From Phytophthora hibernalis (lineage: Eukaryota; Oomycota; Peronosporomycetes; Peronosporales; Peronosporaceae), in contig JAAKBF010000028.1 in the NCBI GenBank assembly GCA_012656075.1, positions 248,001 to 312,000 on the forward strand: 64,000 nt of DNA. Direction: 5' to 3'. The position numbers and the translations under genes were made by a program. Under the pieces are notes generated by a model. The model was not told the DNA's origin. It did not search any database and saw only the letters and a list, made by a program, of their open reading frames with translations. Shown piece after piece: positions 33,961-45,146 of this stretch. How positions within the stretch are numbered: position 1 is the stretch's first letter; every line of letters starts with the position of its first letter.

Positions 33961-34474
33961 CTCACCGCTGTCGCCTCTCCTTCTCGCCTGCTCTCTCTAG
34001 TACTCGTCCTCACACGTCTTCCTTCCGACGATCTTCCATCCGTGCAACTTTAACGCACGTCTGCCTTCATCCGGTGGCCTCAGCCTGCTGGCTCACTTCC
34101 GTCACTGTCTGCCACCTTCCATACACCGTCGCCATGGACACCACTGCTGTGCTCCACACCACGTCCGTCGTCGCCTCCCGCGCTGCTTCCAGCAGTCTTC
34201 CTTCACGTCCGTTGGCCAAGTGACAGGCCATACTACTACAATAGTACTATTTTATACAATACATGTGGTAGCATGAGAGAGCCACAGTGATCCTCTGAAC
34301 AGTCTTGAATCAGCCGATACTCACTGACGTTGCGTTCAAGTGCCGCTGGAAACATCTTCGCATTCGTGCTCCCAGACAGGTGTGAGCTGCATCGACACCA
34401 GATAGACAAAAAATACAACTCAGCAAAATTGGAAGAGGCAGAATCAAGCAACAGTGGGGATGAAACCCGCAACT
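33961..34474. other. Intergenic; pyrimidine-rich then ordinary, no gene recognised
   Basis: 33930-34200 is a C/T-rich stretch with many CTTCC/CTCGTC runs and no long frame. 34230-34470 has short minus-strand frames without motifs. A CTACTACAATAGTACTATT imperfect palindrome lies near 34230-34250. Confidence 0.3.
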
Positions 34475-34668
34475 ATTAGGGGGTCGAACATTCGAAATGA
34501 GCTGAAAAACATGAGCAGGAAAGAGGCGAAATCATAAGCAGAAAAGTGTCGAAAACATAAGCAAAAACGGAGGGGGACTCACTTTTTCTCATTTCATAAT
34601 CGCATTTAGCCGAGCGAGGAGTGTTGACGAAACAGTTCGCGAGAAGAATCCCCGAGGGAGCTATCGGC

Positions 34669-34806
34669 AATGCCGAAGATAAGTACTCGGCAGCGCCTTC
34701 TACGGGAGATTATCGACGTTGTGGCGGTCGCAGCGTTGGAGGAGGATGATGACGACATGCTGAGCGAGGCGAACAGTGACCAGGAAGAGGAGGTGAAATG
34801 GCTTTA
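34669..34806 (+). pseudogene. Residual 5' end of a transposase-like ORF inside the TIR element
   Basis: 45 codons from ATG to TAG: a basic leucine-containing start followed by AALEEDDDDMLSEANSDQEEE. This resembles the N-terminus of oomycete Harbinger-type transposases. It ends early, and no DDE domain follows inside the element. Confidence 0.4.
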
Positions 34807-35180
34807 GTTGATGAGGATTTGTCTTGCGTCTGTCTTGTTGAAGAGGAGGAGTGCAGTCGTCTGCTCAGGCAACATGGGGAATGAGGTTTGAAGCGGATAT
34901 TGATCATCTTCTCGGTGAGCTGGGCGTGTGGAACCTGGACATCAACGATCTGGGCGCTGCAAACTTTCACGGCATACGAACCAAGACCAAAGACGAAAAC
35001 GACAGCGCATCTTATGGACATTAATGCAACACAAACGAAAAACAAAACAAGACGGAGCACCAGCTCCTGCTTACGCTGAGCGCGACGCTCCTCCTCTTCT
35101 CGGATTAGACGCCCAGCTTCTGCCTCTTGCTGCAATGTATCCGCTGTGTGAACATTCGACACTGACCCCTCATCTCCCAC
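34710..35180 (-). CDS. Unassigned minus-strand ORF within the TIR element (possible membrane protein fragment)
   Basis: Encodes a charged helix (EAGRLIREEEERRAQRKQEL), a hydrophobic segment (LVLFFVCVALMSIRCAVVFV) and a tail. An acidic frame from 35320 could be its upstream exon. It may be host sequence captured by the element or chance. The sequence RC also contains the 34669 ORF, so only one of the two is likely to be real. Confidence 0.3.
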   Translation of the reverse strand: MGDEGSVSNVHTADTLQQEAEAGRLIREEEERRAQRKQELVLRLVLFFVCVALMSIRCAVVFVFGLGSYAVKVCSAQIVDVQVPHAQLTEKMINIRFKPHSPCCLSRRLHSSSSTRQTQDKSSSTKAISPPLPGHCSPRSACRHHPPPTLRPPQRR

Positions 35181-35375
35181 CCCAACCTCGCATTCAGATC
35201 GTCTTCCTCGTCACTATCTTTTCTCCCTCCCTCCTTCTCACCCAGCCCAGTCCCCCTTGTACTAGTGGAAGCATCTTGCTCACTGATGCACTCCGCTCTT
35301 TCCTCATCAAGGCCCTTCATGACCTTGGTTTACCGTGTACGCGAATTCGGTAGTGAAGCAGCGCCCATAGGGCAC

Positions 35376-35398
35376 GTGAAGTTCACGGTGAACTTCAC
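35376..35398. repeat. Perfect 11-bp palindrome GTGAAGTTCAC-g-GTGAACTTCAC
   Basis: Two perfect 11-bp arms with a single-base spacer, 125 bp inside the right end of the TIR element. It could form a cruciform or be a binding site of a dimeric protein. Confidence 0.7.
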
Positions 35399-35526
35399 GG
35401 GAGACGAGGGAACGAGGGAACAAGCAAGTTGAACTTAGAAATGAGTTAAGCAGAAAATGGTCGAAAACATGAGCAGAAATCGGTCGAAAATATGAGCAGG
35501 TTTTTTGCTGTGTTCGACCCCCTATT

Positions 35527-35837
35527 AATAGCTCGATTTGGGGCAACGTCACCGGGACCCATTTTTGCTGGGAGCTCGCAATACGACTTCTGACGTTGAT
35601 TACTGGACGCTCTCTGTCGGATTTATTACATGTAATCGGCACAATGTACCCATAATTACAGCAATTAACGCCAGAGAACGGGCTACATTACACAATTGAC
35701 GATGGCGATTCTAACAGAAAAAATCGGGAAGGTAGAGTAGTACGTACAAGTAACGAATCAGGCAATCTTCTTAGACTGACGCTTCGTGGCTGCAGTTTCT
35801 CTCTAACCACCTCGAGAGCGGGTGTCCAAGTCGAGCA
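35527..35837. other. Intergenic region upstream of the sulfatase-like gene
   Basis: No gene seen. It contains AT-rich DNA (TATTACATGTAATCGG, a short palindrome, near 35625) and should hold the promoter of the gene that follows. No definite core elements recognised. Confidence 0.3.
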
Positions 35838-38361
35838 TTGCACAGTATCCCAATGTACCCTACCCGTCCTCTTCGACTCCAGACGGGAGATCTCCACTCC
35901 CCGCGCAGTCGCTTCCCCGACCCTCGCCGTCTCAATGTCAATGCCCTGCTCGAGTCTCAGATGAACGTCGCTCCTCCTCAGACCTTTCGTCTCTCAGATG
36001 TGGCGACTCTTCCGTGGCTGGGCTGGCTTTTCGTCTACGTTTTCGTGCAGTTCTATTTCTCTCTGGGTCGGTGTCTAGCACTGAAAGCTCTGGTGACAAT
36101 GTATGGAACCCAAGACGACTACACGTTTGGCGTCAAGGCTGCAGCGTTGAGTCTTGGGTTCTTGGAAGATTTCGTGTGCACGACCTACTTGGTGACCGTT
36201 CTGTGGGTCTTTGATACACTCAAGCTCAAGGCTATTGACAGGTGGGGACAAAGGCTCGGAGCTCGCTCTAAACTTCCTGGAGACATGGCTACTTTTGTTG
36301 TGTCGTGGATACTGTTCATCGCTGTGATGGGGCCCTTTATGATGGACATGCTGCTCGTGGTTACTCGAGATATGAGGTTCACGTTTGGCCTATTGGGCAC
36401 TTTGATACGAGAGAGAAGCACCTTAAGGACGCTCCGATATCCAGCGAAGAGATTTGGAATGGCTACGAGGCTGGAGTGACCATGATGACTGCTGCGACGA
36501 TCTTTGCTCTCGTGCGAGCATGTGCTGGCTGGGCGGATCTAACTCTATGGAACCCGACGCACCTCGTGTCGAGCCCTTTGCAGCGCAGTCTCAAGGTGGC
36601 TAAGACGAAAACTGCACCGGGTGTGAAATATACGAAGCTGGAACTCGAGGAAGGCACGAGAAGCTCGAATGATAAAGCATTTGACAAGCCCTTGCCCCAG
36701 AAAGGAAGCCGTACAGATACACTGCTAACGTACTACCAGACACTACGAATCGCGATCGTGTTGATTGGTATGGTGGTAGTACCCGCAACCGCAGTGGCGA
36801 TTCGGTGTGGGTGCTCGCCTTTGGTCGCGTACTCAGCACTGAACGCGACACTGAATGAGTTATTTGCGCACGCGTTCCAGCCTGCCACCATAGAGATGGA
36901 GATGAGTGGACTCATCGACAGACTGTGGGTAGAGAAGTATATCGACGAGACGGAGCAATATGACCGTTTTCGGATAATATCCTTTACCGACGCACCACAG
37001 GCTTTCACGGAGATCTCGCTTTCAATGTCAGCATTGATAGTGCAAACCCGCCCAACGTCCTGGTCATCGGAGTGGAGTCGTTTCGGTATCGCGATTCACG
37101 GTACCTTGTCGGAGATGAGGACCCATCCAACTTGTTCAAGGGTACGAATATGACCATTACTCCGAACTTTGACCGTTGGGCAAAGCGTGGAGTAGCGCTG
37201 CGCAACATTTGGTCGAGCATTCCTACGAGTCGATCTCTCGAGAGCTTACTTTTCGGCCAAGTTCCATACAATAGCAACGTGGACACTGGGATTACAGGAG
37301 GTAAGCAGAATACGAAGTTGTCTGGCTTGCCCCAGCTCTTCAAGGACAAGGGTACCGAACTTTCTTCACAACGGGATCCTCCATTACACTAGACAACTGG
37401 AATGTGTTCCTTCCAGCGCACGGTTTCGACGTGGTTTGGGATGACACGATGATGAAAAAATTAGCTCAACGAGATATGGGCATCCTTCGGGACGAGTGGG
37501 ATGGCGATGAGCATAGAGGATTGAATTGGGGTGTTCACGACGACCTGAGCTTTCAGGTTCTGGGAGACTTACTCATTAAGAAGACCACCCAGCAGCGAGA
37601 ACGAACGGCCGACGGCGAGAAGAAAAAGCCGTTGTTCCTCACGCACTATACCATTTCGAGTCATGAACCGTACGATTCCGTGCCGAGATGGTATACCGAG
37701 TCCAAAAGCCCGACTTCTCCCCGATGTACGAAGGTGAAAAACACGCAGAGAGAATCAAAAGGTATATGGAGTTACGATATTTCACCGACATGGAATTGGG
37801 GAAATTCATGGACCGCATGAGCAAGGAGGGTGTTCTAAACGACACCGTGGTGGTGATTGTGGGGACCACGGTCAGGCACCTGAAGCTGATGTTTCGAACG
37901 CGCATGAAGAATCGGTGACGCGTGTCAGCCGCCATCATTGCTGAGGGTCGACTGGGGGATGCTGTAGGGCTTGTGATCGACGACGCTGCAGAACAGTACG
38001 ATCTTCTGAACACGCTCGCCGATATTATCGGACTACCCGAGGAGGGTTTTTGCAGAACGGTGTTGGGCGCTCCTTGAAGCGCAAAATTCCTTTTGGTGCG
38101 CGTCCGATCTTCAGCAATGACCCGATTCGCAAAATGTCGGTTGTGCGTGGCCACCAACGTATCCGCTACGATGCCGTGTCTGAGGCTGTCATGCTGCACG
38201 ATATTGAAAACGATTATCACATGAGGAGGGACCTGTTTCAAGGACTCACGCCAGAAGAGCAGGCTGATTGGAAAACCCTCCGAGATGACGGCCGTCGCAT
38301 CACTGCGTACTACAAGAAGCGTTGGGACGACAACTGTTTGCTCGCTGTCAAGTGCAGCTAG
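35838..38361 (+). pseudogene. LTA-synthase-like sulfatase-family membrane protein (frame-broken)
   Basis: N-terminal multi-span part: hydrophobic segments near 36015-36075, 36130-36210, 36285-36360 and 36740-36800. Then an extracytoplasmic sulfatase/alkaline-phosphatase-fold domain: NVLVIGVESFRYRDS near 37055, TPNFDRWAKRGVALRNIWSS, IPTSRSLESLLFGQVPY (the nucleophile region, Thr/Ser), THYTISSHEPYD, YFTDMELGKFMDRM and VVIVG followed by DHGQAPE in the next frame near 37870, which is the GDHG metal site. Known relatives transfer phosphoglycerol-type groups or hydrolyse sulfate/phosphate esters. Five frame changes (about 36440, 37020, 37360, 37680, 37870) all have the same polarity, one base missing; the last is in a run of four G's. 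The reading ends at the TAG at 38359-38361. The gene may be intact in vivo. Confidence 0.7.
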
Positions 38362-38943
38362 CGGCACGTCGGGTTACAAAACACTGTATCCTGTGTCAAT
38401 GTACAAATACTCACGATGTGTCAATATTAGTTTTGAAGTTTCTGACCAGATCACTTAGGTGGAGGAAGCGCATCTTGAACTTCTCTGGCTACCGGTACTT
38501 GATCCGCGTGCAGTTTTTCCGTTTTACGTTCAAGAGCGAATGCGTTTCTCATCGAGAAACATAAGTTAGATGTTGCCGATGTTGCCCTTTGCCAAGATTA
38601 CAATCGAGTACAATCAAACGTCGTCCCTCGTCACGTTGGACCCGGTATATGCTTTTTCAATTGCGTGTTTCCTGCAGGACACCACATCTCTGACCAATTC
38701 AACAGCTTCATTTTGTGCTTTTCTGGGCGACTTTAATCACGATTGCAGCAAGATTGAACAAACCTGAAAAACAAAACTTCTAAGATATGGCGGCGAACGT
38801 TGGCAAAATGGAAAAGAACTAAAGCAAGAAGATAACCAAAAACAAAACGAAAGATCCATCTCACATCAGAGCTACTTGAGGTGCTCCGTTTACGCTGCTC
38901 CTCACCTTCCTGGCATTGATACTCCATCATATTGGAACGTCGA
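38362..38943. other. Intergenic; no gene recognised
   Basis: AT-rich sequence between two convergent genes. Short plus-strand frames (38322-38767) have no motif. It should contain the terminators of both neighbours, but no clear poly(A) signals stand out. Confidence 0.35.
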
Positions 38944-40365
38944 TCAAAGGTCCCCATGCCCCATCTTCTCTAGCGTTGTGGACGTACACTTCACGTAAAC
39001 ACGGGGCGCTGCGAACGCGAGAATGTTGGACAGCACGTGTTGGTCTAACTGGAAACGAACCTGTGCTACTCGCGATGCTCCATGTCTCTGTTTCTTGCGT
39101 GCAACTGTTGTGGGGTGGCTGAACAAAAATGCGCTCAAGAATGCGACTTTACTTTCGGTGGGGAGAGCGAGCGCCCGATTAGTCAGCTCAAGGTGGTGCT
39201 TGTGGAATGCATCAGCTAGATCTGTCGAGTAATTTAACGGCATGACGATGTCCAGATACTCCAAAATTTGGTTTGCTTCTAGCATTTGGAGAACGCCATT
39301 CAAAGCAGTTTCAATTTTGGGCGATTGTATTCCCCAGAAAAGAACCAAGTGTTTGACAGCTCAGTCAAACGAACTCGCATCCATCGCACGCATTTCGAAA
39401 GTGGATAGCTGGAGTCTCCCAGATTTTTTGATAGCGTTGCAATATCATACCAGTTGTATCTGAGGTCAGGCAATGGCAGGCAGTTTGCGTGGTACCCTCT
39501 GAAGTTCAGCCGCACATCGGCAGCGTCTCCTCCATAGAGAGCTAGTTCCTCTAGATTTGGGTAGAATCGAGTTCTGGGGAATATCGTTGCGATCATCATT
39601 GAGTGCCAACACCTTTAGTGAGGGCCCAATGGTAGCAATGAACTGGAGCAGACCATCAGCGTTAAACGGGTCAAACTTCTCGAATCCAATATGAAGTGAT
39701 GTCAAGCCGGGTGATTTGTGTTCCACAACACCAAATCACTGCGCTGAACCTGGCATCTTCCCAATCCAGGAACCATACCATTAACATACCCACTCACCCC
39801 GTCGTCGCTGAAAGTCCGAACTGGTGATATAACTGTATCAAAAACCAGAGGGTGGAAATCTCTTCGTGACTGGCCTCGGTAATTGAACCGCCAATAGATA
39901 GGAGCACCTGCATTCAGAATTGCGTCCCTGTCGTCAAGCTGACGACGAGGGCAATCGAAGAGAGCTTCTTCGGGGTGATCGGGCCTTAAGATGGCAGCAA
40001 ATGTGTCCGTATCTTGAACGCTCATACTTCCAATGGAAATCAGCGACAGGGTCTCCAAAGAAGATGAACTACGCGCCCGCTTGGAGAAGAGGCTGTATGC
40101 TAGCCATTTCCACCAGTGTCTGTTGACAACCAGGTTATCCGCTGCCAATTCCAATGGCATTGAGACTTTTGTTTGCCGTCTGATTCACTACCATCGCTGA
40201 GCACAAGGCTTCGATCTCAAATTGTCCTGAACTACTTGGGCATTCCAGGTGAGCAGTTCCCATTTGAAGGGGCCTGAACTCGATGCTGTTTCCATCCAGT
40301 TTTGGGTGCTGCTGGTCGATTCCAGACGAACGTCGGGTACTTACATGGCTATCTCTTGATAGCAC
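38944..40365 (-). pseudogene. Oomycete-type leucine-rich-repeat protein (frame-broken)
   Basis: Reading leftward: FEIEALCSAMVVNQTANKSL, then WWKWLAYSLFSKRARSSSSL, ETLSLISIGSMSVQDTDTFA, GLTSLHIGFEKF, PSLKVLALND, YPNLEELALYGGDAADVRL and LEYLDI, and the C-terminal LDQHVLSNILAFAAPRVY. Repeats with LxxLxL spacing followed by a LDQHxLSxIxxFAAP tail are a family pattern common in Phytophthora LRR proteins, whose function is unknown. The segments lie in alternating frames (breaks near 40160, 39730, 39590 and 39340), with two of the four breaks opposite in polarity to those elsewhere. Stop near 38944. Confidence 0.65.
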
Positions 40366-40672
40366 ACACAGATAAGACCAACGCGCGTTTTGTCGGCACG
40401 CGTTGGTCTGATCTCAGTGTGCGATCAAGAGATAATCACAGCGATAACTGCGAAAACCAAGCAAGATCAGCCACTAGCGTCTTCATCGTATCCGACATCT
40501 CCGCCGTAAGCTGAAAATCGTTGAAGTCGGCAACCACCAGGTTCAATGCAAAAGTACAGCGATACCTTCGGGGTTCAGCGTCTCTCTTCGTCTGACTCCG
40601 TTCGTACGATTTCTATTCCTCCTCAACCGTCATTTCCTGCTCGGATGTCCTTCAGTGGGTGCACTGATCCTT

Positions 40673-40900
40673 TCAGCCCAATTGTATCAATTGCTCGGAA
40701 ATAAACTCGAACCGGAATCTCAATATCCACTCCAACGCATCCATCCCCGAAATCTTCTCGCGCTGCTCAACGCCACAAAGCTCCACAATCTCCTGACTCA
40801 AAGTATCCACGAATGCCTTGTCGTCTGGCAGCATGAAAAGCAGATATTCCACGGGAATCTCCTTCTGCAGACTTTCATCTTCGTTCCCCAAAGTCCACAT
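40673..40900 (-). CDS. Unassigned short ORF, 75 codons
   Basis: Begins MWTLGNEDESLQKEI and contains LLFMLPDDKAFVDTLSQEIVELC. It lies upstream of the LRR gene on the same strand and could be its first exon, but no splice signals are obvious and no LRR pattern is visible. Confidence 0.3.
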   Translation of the reverse strand: MWTLGNEDESLQKEIPVEYLLFMLPDDKAFVDTLSQEIVELCGVEQREKISGMDALEWILRFRFEFISEQLIQLG

Positions 40901-41623
40901 TGCAATGTTATTTTAGTAACAACTTCCACGCTGATTGATCCACATGGACCACAGCCGAAAGTAACGATAAGGCTTCTCGCATTTTCTTAAAATGGTCCGA
41001 AAGTGCTGAGCACCCGACTCGCCGTAGAAAAGGGGGTTCATGCCATTTTACTGTACGGGAAAGTGTCTTGACGGGTAGGGAGGTACACTTCGAGGGTACG
41101 GTGGTCGAGACTCCATACTTCTTCTTCGCGGTCAGACCAGCGGTAGCTCACACGGTTACTCAGCACTTCTGGTCACCTAGTGATGCCCGCTGGGACCAAA
41201 TGCGATAACACACCGCGTGTACATGGCTCTTACGGCCACTGGACTCGAACAGCTGGACACATGGCTTTCGGTCTGTTCATTAGCTGTGAAGGTGCGGAAT
41301 GGCTGAAGGGATGCGTGAGTGGTGTGACAAGGCTGTGGAGGTGCATATGGTGCGTGGACGATATTAATGGACACTGCCTGCCCACGAGTACCAAACTACC
41401 GGTACGTGTATGCTACGTATTCACTATAGGAGCCCCTTACATGTAGCAACGTCTTGATCGAATATATGTTCCTTTTGTCGCTTAAAACCAAAAAATCCTT
41501 AATACCTCCCAACCCAGTTGTCTTCCCTCCCAAGCCCCTTTCGAAAACGTGGGATTTAAGAACCCTGGCTGTACGCGGGTTACGCTTTTGTGACTATCTC
41601 CAAATTGGACTTTACAAACTTTG
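40901..41623. other. Intergenic; no gene recognised
   Basis: Short frames only on both strands, none with a motif. The sequence is ordinary in composition. Confidence 0.35.
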
Positions 41624-41648
41624 GGTCGGACTATTAAATGGTCCGACC
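41624..41648 (+). promoter_or_regulatory. Hairpin enclosing a TATTAAA box, upstream of the TPR gene
   Basis: GGTCGGAC (41624-41631) and GTCCGACC (41641-41648) are perfect 8-bp inverted arms around TATTAAATG. TATTAAA is a plausible TATA-like box, 50 bp upstream of the ATG at 41688. The arms could be an operator-like palindrome or a trace of a palindromic element. Confidence 0.4.
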
Positions 41649-41687
41649 TAAAAATAAAATTATTAGCCACCGCAGCATTTCGGTTCC

Positions 41688-44600
41688 ATGTCGTTCCCGG
41701 TGCCGACGGGTTTCGACCCGTCCAAGATGATGGCGTACCTGGCGTCTCTGCCCGAAGACGATCAGGCCCAGCTACTGCAGAGCGCCATGGGGAAGGCGGG
41801 CGAGTATCAGGAGTAGGCGCAGCAGACGCGCACTCGCGAGGGACTCATCAGGCGGTTCAGGGAGGCGAAGGCCAGGTTTGTGCGACCCGGAGGAGTCTTT
41901 GCGGGAGAAATTGGGCCGGATGGAGTTCAGTTTAGTTTATCCAACACAAACGCTAAACCTAACCTCGATATGAGGTCCCTCAAGTCGCTAAAACCCATGA
42001 TCGGCAAGGAATTAGTCGTGGGAACCACCCACAGAGGACGCTATTTGTGTGGGTGGGTGGCTATTGAGGACGCGTTTTTCGGGATTGCGTCGTCTTCGCT
42101 GCTGTTGGAGGACGTGACGGGCCAGTTGGTGGAAATTGGAGCCTATGGACTTGTAGACCCAGATTTACCCCTCACGAGCGCCAGTATGCCCTTGCGGGTC
42201 GGTTCCCGAAAGGACAACCGATTGTGGTTTTTGAGCCGTGCTTTAAAGTTCGACAAGACATGTCGGAAGGGATTCGAGTCGAACAGGCCAAGGAGATGAT
42301 CCCGTGGAGAGATGTTCCGAAAGATTTGGACGCGGGGAAGAAGCTGGGGAACGAGTACTTTAGTGTCGTGACCACGGGAAATGAAGGGCGGGGAGCGCTG
42401 GCGTGCTACGAACGAGCGACCCAAGTGGTGAAGGAGGACGTGAAGGGAATTGCAGTGTTGCTGAACAATATTGCGATGTGTCGGTTCAAGATGGGAGATA
42501 CAAGACTGCGATCCAGCTCGCAGGCACTGCAGTTCATCTCGACCCGGCCTACGTGAAGGGTGGTTTCGACTTGCATCAGCTCTTGCTGAAGATGCTGAGA
42601 TGCAAGGTGGGGCGAAGGGGAAGCACGACGGCCGGGTGATAGCAGAACGTGTGGTTGCTCATGTGCGTAGTAGTATCCCTCGCTTGTCTGTCAAGGAGCG
42701 TCGACTGTTGGAACGAACGGTCAAGAAACCGAAGATTATCGACTCAAATGCTGACCATTCACAATTTCACACATATGTGGAGTGGTGCGCGAAGCTCGAA
42801 TCTCCCGGCGTTCTTATGTTTACCAAGGAAATTGCAGGGGAAGCGCTGTCAGCAGAGTCGAAAGATGTGGACGCATGGCGCAAGGCGGGAGCAGAACACT
42901 TCACTAAGGGTGATTATCATGCCGCTGAGGAATGCTACCGGAAGGGCGTTGCTGCAAGAGCGTCCTGCTGCCGTGATATCGCACCCGTGCTAAACAACAT
43001 TGCCGCCGTGCACTTAATGCTACACCGAGAAACTAGCGATGTTCCGGGTATCAGTGTCGGTGGAAATAGTGGATATTCTACTAAGGAGGACATGGTGCCT
43101 AGTACCGAGGCGGCACTTCTTGCACCATTGCAGGCATCATAGATCCGCTAAATTACAAGGCTTGGACGCGTCGGGCGCGGTGCATGCAAAGACTGGGGTA
43201 CACACCAGAAGAATGTATCGCTGACTTGAATGCGATTCGTGCCAGCGTTGTTTCAAAGGCTTTTTCGTCTGCAGAGAGCAGAGAGCGGGTACAAGAGTTC
43301 AAGCAGAAAATGAGTGCCGATGTCGACCGACGTTCAGAGCAGTCCTCAAAGACTAAAACCGCTGAACAAGTATCAAATGTGCCAACGGATGTCCAGCGAG
43401 AACAGCGAGATGCCTTGCTACCTGATAATATTGCTGCCACTCTCCAGAGCAACATACCGAATGAAGAAGATTTCCCTTCTACCGTACCACGTGGGGAGGA
43501 AAAGGAGTCAATCGACGAGTATATTGCTCGGATGGAAGCGTTTGAGCAGATGATGCGCTTCGGTTTTGCAACGTCCAAGTCGACTCGGCAGCATCAGGAC
43601 CTCCCACTCGAGATGATGATGTTCGTGAAGCATCCTCCACCGCAGATTCACACCGATTTCCCGAAGCTCCGCGGTTGGCCTGACGGACTTGACACAACTT
43701 TTGCTCAGAAGGTTCTCCACCGCGCTTACCTCGATGCAAGCGCAAATCCTTGGATTATGGCGCACAGCATGCGTGACGACATGTTTTATAAGAATTTGGG
43801 CGCTGGCGATTTGATCAAGCGCTGGCATGGGACAGCAGCGTTGCAGGTTCTCCAGACTAAGGGTGCTTCATTGAGATTGGGTGCCATTATTGACGACCGG
43901 ATCGGTCAAAGCGATGCTGTACCAGAATATGACGCTCGGATCCGGTCCAACTTTGCCAACAACCCGAATCGAGCGGAAGTCTACTTCTTTGGAAGCACCC
44001 ACGTCGCTATTGGGTTCAACGACTTCAGCAGTTTAATTTCAGCTACCCTTCAGGATAAAAGTGCTGACAGCCATGGGCCATTGAGGTTCGTTGGCTTTGA
44101 GATGAGTGAGTTTGCGGTCGCCAAGTGCAAGGTCATCGGGCAGATGCTTACATCTCCCACAGTAACAATTCCAAGCGTTATGGAAGTGTGGCTTTCGTCG
44201 ACATGGAGTGAGACTACACTAGATGATTTCAGGAAGAGTGTGAAGTCGGTATTGGAATTGCTACAAGAGCGACATGAAAACTCCAAAGTATTGTCGTACT
44301 TGAAGCACTGGGCATCAGCGGAGACAATATCTGCATCAAAGGCACGATCCGAGTTCTTCCTGAATATGGAGAGATACAACGAGAAATCGTTGATGGCCCC
44401 TTTTGCTTTCGCCAAGAGATTGATAGACTTGATTTGACCCAGTACATGCTGACTGGCGAGGTGCGTGCGTCCCCAAATGTCGTTAACAAATTGGAGAAGG
44501 ACGCTATGATTTCAAGAGCACATGATCGGGAGGCTGCAGAGTCGGACAAGACCCTAAAAAGAAAAGGGGAAGAAAGTAGTGTCGAGTTCCTCACCGTTGG

Positions 44601-44785
44601 TGGGTAGCATGACGATGTGGAATGTGCCTACTGGTGCTCCACCTCTTGAAGAAGATATCGCGCTCAATACGGTGGTTATGAGCAAGGTCAAACGGCATAT
44701 TTTCGGCCCGGCCCCACCACTTAGCATGGTATCAACCTCGTTCTTGGCCGCATCACTTCGCATGGCATCAACTGCGTCCTTGTAA
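41688..44785 (+). pseudogene. TPR-repeat protein with unassigned C-terminal domain (frame-broken)
   Basis: ATG at 41688 (MSFPVPTGFDPSKMMAYLAS) opens a frame that meets an in-frame TAG at 41814-41816 and then continues coherently (TREGLIRRFREAKARFVRPG). TPR-like helices follow: LGNEYFSVV..ALACYERATQVV, AVLLNNIAMCRFKMGD, DYHAAEECYRKGVAAR with APVLNNIAAVHLML, and WTRRARCMQRLGY. A conserved-looking C-terminal domain (YFFGSTHVAIGFNDFSSLI, FVGFEMSEFAVAKCKVIGQM, EVWLSSTWSETTLDDFRKSV) lies at 43970-44260; I cannot name it. Frame breaks near 42230, 42490, 42550, 43150 and 44310 all have the polarity of one missing base. TPR domains usually mediate protein binding. The end is uncertain (44610 or 44785). 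Confidence 0.65.
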
Positions 44786-44865
44786 TTCCTCGAATTGTTT
44801 CGGGTATGATGGTGGGTCCGTCGTTAGATTCTTCTGAATGATCATAGTTGTTTTGCTGAAGAGAG

Positions 44866-45146
44866 TTAACAGTCTCCCCGCTCTCTCCACCCGTAGTAAC
44901 CAGACGAATTCGTTTCCGGCAGTTTAAGTGTGCGGCGCATACCTACAACGATGTTGCTGAGCGGGAGTCTTGGTAGTGCAGATATCCGTAATTGCCGTTG
45001 TTGATGAACTTGAACATCAGCATCTTCTTCTTCGTCGAGCAGTCGTACCAGTGGAACAAGCTCCTCCGACATCGTTTGTTAAACGATGGAGTGGCAGAGT
45101 GCGAGCGACGAAATGTAGAGACTATTTGGATCTCGAACAGCGCCAT
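44866..45146 (-). CDS. Unassigned short ORF
   Basis: A minus-strand frame from 45146 reads LFHWYDCSTKKKMLMFKFIN, NNGNYGYLHYQDS. Protein-like but unrecognised, with no start context or neighbour to support it. Confidence 0.25.

Larger units (their letters stand above)
34478..35523. mobile_element. 1046-bp TIR DNA element (Harbinger-like, non-autonomous)
   Basis: Ends are exact 13-bp inverted repeats: AGGGGGTCGAACA at 34478 and TGTTCGACCCCCT ending at 35523, flanked on both sides by ATT (34475-34477, 35524-35526). Just inside each end are three copies of a CGAAAACATGAGCAG-like motif in the same orientation (34500-34580 and 35440-35500), probably transposase-binding repeats. A short plus-strand ORF at 34669-34806 begins MPKISTRQRLLREI with an acidic stretch, which looks like the start of a Harbinger-type transposase; the rest is missing. 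A 3-bp duplication fits PIF/Harbinger, although that family usually duplicates TWA. Confidence 0.75.
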
